59,775 nucleotides of DNA, from assembly GCA_024642205.1 (NCBI GenBank), contig JAHEBQ010000040.1:1-59775 (forward strand), given 5' to 3'. The translations under genes were made by a program, and so were the position numbers. This stretch comes from Planctomycetaceae bacterium (GTDB lineage Bacteria; Planctomycetota; Planctomycetia; Pirellulales; Pirellulaceae). The notes beneath the pieces are model-generated. The model was not told the origin of the DNA. It made no database searches and worked only from the letters and a program-made list of their open reading frames with translations. Below, one piece after another: positions 54,747-59,775 of this stretch; positions within the stretch are counted from its first letter, which is position 1; the number at the start of each line of letters is the position of its first letter.

Positions 54747-56273
54747 TTACTTGAACGACCGATTGAATTCATCGATCGCCTTATTGACCAGGATGGTGGT
54801 CTCGTTGTCGGCCTTTTTCATCGTGGCGCCGTCTTCCTTGTTGGCATTCAGGTTGTCCCAAACCGCCTGCTGTTTGGTGTGAATATGATCGAGGAACTCT
54901 TCCTCCCAACGACGAACATCCTGAACCGGAACTCCATCAATTCTGCCTGATGTTCCGGCATGGATCACCATGATCTGGTCGCAAACGTTCAGCGGCTTGT
55001 ACTGCGGCTGTTTCAGCAATTCCACCATTCGGTATCCACGATCCAGGTCCGCCTGGGTCGCTGCGTCGAGATCGGTTCCGAGTTGGGCAAAGGCCTCCAA
55101 CGCCCTGAACGCTGCCAACTGCAACCGCAAACCACCCGCGACGTTTTTCATCGCGGCCACTTGAGCATTTCCACCGACGCGGGAAACCGAAATACCGGCA
55201 TTCATCGCAGGTCGTACGCCGGAAAAGAACAAGTCGGGCTGGAGATAAATCTGTCCGTCGGTAATGGAAATCACATTGGTCGGAATGTAGGCGGAAACTT
55301 CGCCTTCCTGTGTCTCAATGATCGGCAACGATGTGATGGAACCACCTCCGAGCTCGTCATTGAGTTTCACACTGCGTTCCAGCAAACGAGAGTGACAATA
55401 AAACACGTCACCTGGATAAGCCTCCCGCCCCGGTGGACGCCGCATCAAAAGCGATAACTCCCGGTAGGCAACCGCCTGCTTGGAAAGGTCATCGTAAATG
55501 ACCAGGCAATGTCCACCGGCGTACATGAAATGCTCCGCCATTGCCGTACCGGCATAAGGTGCAATGTACTGCATCGGGGCCGGCGTACTGGCACCGGAAA
55601 CGATCACCGTGGTGTAATCCATCGCCCCATGGTCTTCGAGCACCTTGATCACGCCGGCAACGGAGGAATCTTTCTGGCCAATCGCTATGTAAAAACACTT
55701 AACGCCGGTTTCTTTCTGGTTCAGAATCGCGTCGATGCCGATCGCGGTCTTGCCCGTTTTCCGGTCACCAATGACCAACTCGCGCTGACCACGGCCAACG
55801 GGAGTCATCGCATCCACGGCTTTGATGCCCGTCTGCATCGCCTCCTTGACCGGCTTTCGCTCGGCAACGCCGGCAGCAATGATTTCAACCGGGCGGGTCT
55901 CCTTGGCGTTGACAGGACCTTTACCATCGAGCGGATTGCCCAACGGATCGAGGACTCGCCCCACCACGGCGTCTCCGACGGGAACGGAAAGCAAAGTACC
56001 GAGTGATTTGACCTGGTCGCCCTCGTTAATCTTGAGGTAGTCGCCGAGAATGATAATACCGACGGAATTCTCTTCCAGGTTAAACGCCAGCCCGATGATT
56101 CCTCCGGGAAATTCGACCATTTCACCGGCCGCGACGTTGGTCAAGCCATGGACGCGGGCGATACCATCACCCACTTCCAGAACGGTTCCGACTTCCCGTA
56201 CATCGATCTCGCTCTCAAAATTCGCGATCTCTTGTTGGATCACTGAAGCAATTTCGTCAGCACTGATTTTCAT
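54747..56273 (-). CDS. atpA: ATP synthase F1 subunit alpha
   Basis: 508 residues: N-terminal '[20 protein letters not shown]' helix that binds delta, beta barrel, Walker A '[20 protein letters not shown]', '[18 protein letters not shown]'-like region (read as '[20 protein letters not shown]') and the arginine-finger '[16 protein letters not shown]'. Non-catalytic nucleotide site that completes the beta active sites. ATG at 56273. About 104 bp follow the atpH stop. Confidence 0.97.
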   Translation of the reverse strand: MKISADEIASVIQQEIANFESEIDVREVGTVLEVGDGIARVHGLTNVAAGEMVEFPGGIIGLAFNLEENSVGIIILGDYLKINEGDQVKSLGTLLSVPVGDAVVGRVLDPLGNPLDGKGPVNAKETRPVEIIAAGVAERKPVKEAMQTGIKAVDAMTPVGRGQRELVIGDRKTGKTAIGIDAILNQKETGVKCFYIAIGQKDSSVAGVIKVLEDHGAMDYTTVIVSGASTPAPMQYIAPYAGTAMAEHFMYAGGHCLVIYDDLSKQAVAYRELSLLMRRPPGREAYPGDVFYCHSRLLERSVKLNDELGGGSITSLPIIETQEGEVSAYIPTNVISITDGQIYLQPDLFFSGVRPAMNAGISVSRVGGNAQVAAMKNVAGGLRLQLAAFRALEAFAQLGTDLDAATQADLDRGYRMVELLKQPQYKPLNVCDQIMVIHAGTSGRIDGVPVQDVRRWEEEFLDHIHTKQQAVWDNLNANKEDGATMKKADNETTILVNKAIDEFNRSFK

Positions 56274-56377
56274 TGATTTCCTCGTTATTTTAAAAAGACA
56301 ATCCTCGGATCATCTTTGCTTCAAACAGTTGAAGTTCGTTTCGTAGCACCATTTCACGGAGCCACCCGTGAATCCCG

Positions 56378-56998
56378 TCAGCTGGACGTGGCAAATCGAT
56401 CCAACTTTTCGCGAATCGCATCGGATGCGCTTTTTACGGCTCGGACGCGAATCCGGGCCAACTGATTGACCACGCTTCCGTCGTACACCGTGTCTCCAAT
56501 TCTCACGACCATTCCGCCCAGGATCGCAGGATCGATAACCGACTCGAGGCTGACCGTCTTGCCAAGCACTTTCGCCAACTGCTCCGCGATTTTATTCTTG
56601 ACACTGTCATCGATTTCAGAGGCCGACGTCAAAACGGCTTGAACCCGACCGGACATTTCATCCTGCATCGACCGCGCCGATGCAGCGATTGCGCCGAGGC
56701 AGTCGAACCGGCCTTTGCTGCCGACGACTTTCAAAAAGTCAATCAGAACTTTTTCGACCTTTCCTCCAAACGCCTTTTCGAGCAACTGGGATTTTTCCCC
56801 GAAAGCAATCCGCGGCGACTCAAGTGCCGCCTGCAGACCTGGCACCGATTGAACCACGCCAGCGACTGCACCGAGCTCTTCGACCAATCGATCAAGAATG
56901 CCCGATTCCTTCCCAACGCCCACCAATGCTTTGGCATATACATTGCCAAGCTGCTGCTGATCGCTGTCGAACACGGTAAGATGTTTCGTATTTTCCAT
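56378..56998 (-). CDS. atpH: ATP synthase F1 subunit delta
   Basis: 206 residues. N-terminal helical domain from 'NVYAKALVGVGKESGILDRL' (the family start is YAxAL) and a C-terminal domain with 'SLESVIDPAILGGMVVRIGD' and 'YDGSVVNQLARIRVR', the family's P-x-I-x-G-G-x-x-x-x-x-G motif. It links the peripheral stalk (b) to the F1 head. About 20 extra residues precede the conserved start. 44 bp separate it from atpF. Confidence 0.93.
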   Translation of the reverse strand: MENTKHLTVFDSDQQQLGNVYAKALVGVGKESGILDRLVEELGAVAGVVQSVPGLQAALESPRIAFGEKSQLLEKAFGGKVEKVLIDFLKVVGSKGRFDCLGAIAASARSMQDEMSGRVQAVLTSASEIDDSVKNKIAEQLAKVLGKTVSLESVIDPAILGGMVVRIGDTVYDGSVVNQLARIRVRAVKSASDAIREKLDRFATSS

Positions 56999-57042
56999 CA
57001 GGGATTGTTACCCGATCAATCGTTCTTGTTACAGGTCGGCAG

Positions 57043-57600
57043 TTACGCCCCGGTAGTAAATTGCTTGATTGATTTTTCAATCAGATCGGAATGATCCTGC
57101 TTGTTGAGCGATCGGCCAACAATACTGCCCGCCAAATCAACCGCGGAATCGACGCTACTCTCGGCCAACTCGCGAACTGCCGCGTTCTTGGCCGATTCAA
57201 TTTCGGCCAGCGCGCGATCGCGAGTCCGCTGGGCTTCGGCAGCGGCTTCCGCCATGATTTTTTCCTTGGCCCGGATCGCATCATTTTTGGCTTCCGCAAT
57301 CACGCCGGCAGCCTCGACATTCGCCCCCGCCAATTGCTGTTCGTACGCTGTCAATTGAGCCTGGGCCTGCTCTTTTGCCAGTCGCGCATTCTCGATATCG
57401 TCCGCGATTCGTTTCTCGCGTGCATCAAGCCCTTCCATAATCGGCTTCCACGCGAATTTCATCAGCACGGCAGCCAATCCCAAAAAGATAATCAGCGAAA
57501 AGATCAACGTATCGACGCGAACCTCAAGTGGTGGACGCGAATGCGCGCCACCTTCAGAAGCAATCAACACAAACGAGTTGAACATTCGGTCACTCAACAT
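57043..57600 (-). CDS. atpF: ATP synthase Fo subunit b
   Basis: About 185 residues from ATG 57600, preceded by GGTGAAG; TTG 57615 and ATG 57606 are alternatives. One transmembrane helix ('DTLIFSLIIFLGLAAVLMKF') with a preceding 25-residue outer segment, then a long charged helix ('ENARLAKEQAQAQLTAYEQQ', 'AEAQRTRDRALAEIESAKNA') that dimerises as the peripheral stalk. The 'FAWKPIMEGLDAREKRIADD' segment after the helix is typical. No second b (b') gene is present, so the stalk is likely a homodimer. Confidence 0.94.
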   Translation of the reverse strand: MLSDRMFNSFVLIASEGGAHSRPPLEVRVDTLIFSLIIFLGLAAVLMKFAWKPIMEGLDAREKRIADDIENARLAKEQAQAQLTAYEQQLAGANVEAAGVIAEAKNDAIRAKEKIMAEAAAEAQRTRDRALAEIESAKNAAVRELAESSVDSAVDLAGSIVGRSLNKQDHSDLIEKSIKQFTTGA

Positions 57601-57695
57601 AGTCATCTTCACCAAGTTTTAAGTCTTATATCCCGCATTGGGCCCGGCCAACAAACCGCCGATGCCTGCGGGCGAACGGCGGAAAACAAACCGAA

Positions 57696-58007
57696 CTAAA
57701 AAACAAGACACAAAAGGATTGCGGCAAATGCAGCACCTTCGACGAGCGCGGCAAAGATAATACCGGCTGCCTGAATCTTGCCAGCAACCTCCGGCTGACG
57801 GGCAATGCCATCACAAGCAGAACCACCAATGCGACCAATACCGATACCGGCACCGATTACAGCCAAGCCAGCACCAATCGCCTTCATCTTATGGCCATCC
57901 GCTCCCAATTGCCCCAACAAACCGTCCCCGATTTCCTGCGCGAACGTCGGCGAACAAAACAAAAAGCCACCCAAAATGAACATGAGCGTGAACAAGAACC
58001 TAACCAT
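57696..58007 (-). CDS. atpE: ATP synthase Fo subunit c with signal-like N-terminus
   Basis: About 103 residues from ATG 58007 with GGAGAC 8 bases upstream. A hydrophobic signal-like segment (FLFTLMFILGGFLFCSPTFA) precedes the usual two-helix hairpin: 'AIGAGLAVIGAGIGIGRIGG', loop 'RQPEVAGK', and 'IFAALVEGAAFAAILLCLVF' with the ion-binding Glu. The residue after that Glu is Gly, not Ser/Thr, and the Gln of Na+-type rotors was not found, so proton coupling is more likely (inference). The extra N-terminal segment probably is cleaved or inserts as a third helix. Confidence 0.93.
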   Translation of the reverse strand: MVRFLFTLMFILGGFLFCSPTFAQEIGDGLLGQLGADGHKMKAIGAGLAVIGAGIGIGRIGGSACDGIARQPEVAGKIQAAGIIFAALVEGAAFAAILLCLVF

Positions 58008-58059
58008 CAAAAGTCTCCAAGTGCAAAAAGTGCAGTGTGAATCCAAAAGCATATTCAAA

Positions 58060-59154
58060 TCAGTGCGGGTGAATCGCCGCACCGATAAACAACGAAGTCA
58101 AAAACGCAAACACGTAGGCCTGAATGAATGCAACCAGCAACTCGAGCAGACTGATCGCGATCGTAGAAACAATGACCACCGGAACTGTCGGGTACATCAT
58201 CCAGGTACCCCAGGTCACACCAATAAACGCGATAAAAACCCCAACCACCAGATGGCCAGCAAACATGTTGGCAAACAATCGAACCGCCAGCACCATGTGC
58301 TTCAACACCAGCCCAAAAACCTCGATCGCCCAGATCATCGGAAGCAAAACCAGCTTCATCGCCGGAGGCAGGTCCAAATGTGGAGCCTGCGCCTTCAAGA
58401 ACCCAACGACCCCCATCTTTTTCATGCCGGTCGCGATTACGACGAAAAAAATCACCATCGCAAATGCAATGGTCACCGAAATCGAACCTGTCGCGGCCCC
58501 AAAGCCCGGCACCATCCCAATCAAGTTCAAAGTCAGAACGAAGAAAAAAACCGTCCACACCAAAGGAAGGAACCGCCCGGCATCGCTTGAGCCAATGCTC
58601 GGCACGGCAATTTCGTCCCGAACATAACAAACGGCCGCATCAACCATGTTCCAAAAACGACCCTTGGGACGATCACCATTCCTGATCCGCCGGGCGTATG
58701 GAATAAATATCGCACACACGATCAAAGCGCCAATCAACTCCAGGATCACGAACTTGGTTGGCTGAAAAGTCGCCTTACCAAGGAAATCATTTTTTTCTGT
58801 CTTGATCGAAATCAAGCCATTCTCACCCAGAAACGGCTTTTCATTCGTGAATGGTGAAATCCAGGGAATTTCAACTTTGTTTCTTTCCCCATGCTCGTCA
58901 AAGCCGAATCCCTCAAAGTAATCGGCATCCTGCACGTGGCTGATCAGGTGATCGCGACCCAGGTAATGGCCCATCGCATCAGCCATCGTCCAACTACCGT
59001 CAGACTCAGGACCGCCACTCGGAACCGCATGTGCACCATCGGACTTCGCATGCGCATCATCAACAGCATGACCATCCTTGGCATGGCCATCACCCTGATT
59101 TGCTTTTTCGTCGGTGTTTTTTTCGTCTTCGACGATGGGATTTTGGTATGTCAT
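58060..59154 (-). CDS. atpB: ATP synthase Fo subunit a with His/Asp-rich N-terminus
   Basis: About 364 residues from ATG 59154 (a GTG at 59181 is less likely). The first 60 residues are rich in His, Asp and Ala ('DGHAKDGHAVDDAHAKSDGA') and precede a large hydrophilic region to about 140. The conserved part follows: 'FLPLVWTVFFFVLTLNLIGM', 'LVLKHMVLAVRLFANMFAGH' with the essential Arg, and 'LELLVAFIQAYVFAFLTSLF' with conserved Glu and Gln. Forms the two ion half-channels next to the c-ring. atpE follows after 52 bp. Confidence 0.96.
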   Translation of the reverse strand: MTYQNPIVEDEKNTDEKANQGDGHAKDGHAVDDAHAKSDGAHAVPSGGPESDGSWTMADAMGHYLGRDHLISHVQDADYFEGFGFDEHGERNKVEIPWISPFTNEKPFLGENGLISIKTEKNDFLGKATFQPTKFVILELIGALIVCAIFIPYARRIRNGDRPKGRFWNMVDAAVCYVRDEIAVPSIGSSDAGRFLPLVWTVFFFVLTLNLIGMVPGFGAATGSISVTIAFAMVIFFVVIATGMKKMGVVGFLKAQAPHLDLPPAMKLVLLPMIWAIEVFGLVLKHMVLAVRLFANMFAGHLVVGVFIAFIGVTWGTWMMYPTVPVVIVSTIAISLLELLVAFIQAYVFAFLTSLFIGAAIHPH

Positions 59155-59215
59155 CGACTCGCGGTGCCTGTCGCTATCCACTTCGAGTTTCTAGTTATTT
59201 CAGCCAATTCGCAAC

Positions 59216-59620
59216 TCACTCAATCCTCAATCGAGCCAGACTAAGCTGAACTTCCGCAACCAGCCCGATTAAGTAAAACAAGATCATATAGAAAACCAAA
59301 CTCTTTTCGAGCGGTGGTTCTGAAAAATAAATCCCCCAAACGGCAACCACAAATGGAAGTACGCTTCGCACCACCATTTGCAATGCCATGCGAGCCGCAA
59401 TCAACTCGTCACCCTTCGGAAACTCTCCGGCAACATGTGCAAACAACGCGGAAACAAGGCAAGCAAACAGAGCTATCGCCGCTGTCTTCCAACCAGTCTG
59501 GAAAACCACCATGCCGAGCAATGTCGCAACGACACCAGCCCCAAAAACGACAATTGCAAGTAGCACAAGCCGAAAAACAATGTTTCGGGATGCCAACTGT
59601 TTCCACATTCCTGTTTGCAT
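59216..59620 (-). CDS. AtpI-like small membrane protein
   Basis: 134 residues with four predicted transmembrane helices ('LVLLAIVVFGAGVVATLLGM', 'TAAIALFACLVSALFAHVAG', 'VVRSVLPFVVAVWGIYF', 'SLVFYMILFYLIGLVAEVQL'). Position between atpZ and atpB and the four-helix layout fit the ATP synthase subunit I group, which assists c-ring assembly and may carry Mg2+. Sequence identity to the family is too low to see by eye, so the assignment leans on context. Start near 59620; ATG at 59608 is also possible. Confidence 0.65.
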   Translation of the reverse strand: MQTGMWKQLASRNIVFRLVLLAIVVFGAGVVATLLGMVVFQTGWKTAAIALFACLVSALFAHVAGEFPKGDELIAARMALQMVVRSVLPFVVAVWGIYFSEPPLEKSLVFYMILFYLIGLVAEVQLSLARLRIE

Positions 59621-59641
59621 GCCTTCCGTCTGTTCGGAACT

Positions 59642-59775
59642 TCAATCCGGAGTCGACGAATCGTCGTCCACCGAAACCAGACGAACCAACTGCATCACCG
59701 CGCCGCCCATCCCAAAAACCAGCCCCAACAGGGTGAACACAATCCGGGACCCAACTTTCTGATCAATCCAATATC
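59642..59775 (-). CDS. atpZ: AtpZ-like protein, 5' end beyond window
   Basis: A frame open from the right edge of the window ends with TGA at 59642-59644. The 43 visible residues, 'YWIDQKVGSRIVFTLLGLVF' followed by 'GMGGAVMQLVRLVSVDDD', match the C-terminal part of AtpZ: a W-x-D-x-K-x-x-T-like segment and a Gly-rich second helix with a closing L-x-R-L. AtpZ and AtpI cooperate in ATP synthase assembly and Mg2+ uptake in known cases. Separated from the AtpI-like gene by 21 bp. Confidence 0.65.
   Translation of the reverse strand, partial: YWIDQKVGSRIVFTLLGLVFGMGGAVMQLVRLVSVDDDSSTPD

Overview
The window looks like chromosomal DNA from a planctomycete, probably of the Pirellulales type. It carries protein families that are close to diagnostic for that phylum: a DUF1549/DUF1553 cytochrome-like protein next to a DUF1501 protein, a DUF1559 pseudopilin-like protein followed by a tiny lipoprotein, a planctomycetal-type ABC-2 permease, and a small conserved protein (positions 2824-3075). 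No rRNA, tRNA, phage, insertion sequence or CRISPR array was recognised. Genes are mostly single or in short operons, and several start with GTG or TTG.

Layout. 1-363: 3' end of pyruvate kinase. 892-3075: a small conserved protein on the minus strand, a TPR lipoprotein and a small conserved protein. 3422-7555 (minus): an ABC-2 permease and two CNNM/CorC-type (DUF21-CBS) membrane proteins whose ends overlap, so they are probably co-translated. 8009-14323: ECF sigma factor, membrane-anchored putative anti-sigma protein, secreted coiled-coil protein, DUF1549/DUF1553 and DUF1501 proteins, closed by a strong intrinsic terminator. 15939-18865: two tandem GTPases with DUF697-like tails. 18991-20902: a Flp pilin and a tyrosine phosphatase/fructosamine kinase pair. 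21112-25429: secreted EEP-fold hydrolase, DUF1559 protein with small lipoprotein, and an FAD oxidoreductase. 25984-29226: a very large secreted M28 peptidase with a TolB-like propeller, a TolR/ExbD-like insertion and a PDZ domain. 29396-33137: AI-2E-type transporter, SLC13/DASS anion transporter, Nudix-like protein. 33386-35003: a three-gene overlapping operon ending in MsrB. 35074-40337: MOSC protein, IlvE, HisA and an EF-G paralogue. 40582-46095: Cu/Zn-efflux-type permease with an HMA domain plus SlyX, serine acetyltransferase, a 17-bp minisatellite, a sulfotransferase and an SMP-30 protein. 46239-51750: YfhO-like membrane protein, membrane-anchored glutamate-synthase-like protein, a 12-bp minisatellite and an inositol monophosphatase-family protein.

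51790-59775 (minus) holds a complete F1Fo ATP synthase operon. In transcription order it reads atpZ (cut by the window edge), an atpI-like gene, atpB, atpE, atpF, atpH, atpA, atpG, atpD, atpC.

The most noteworthy items are the propeller/peptidase/TolR-like composite protein, the paired DUF697 GTPases, the sigma-factor-to-terminator locus, a HisA with Glu at the usual catalytic Asp position, two unrelated-looking minisatellites, and a run of hairpins between ilvE and hisA. All assignments come from reading motifs by eye. No database search was run, and start codons are judgements from overlap, signal peptides and Shine-Dalgarno-like sequence.
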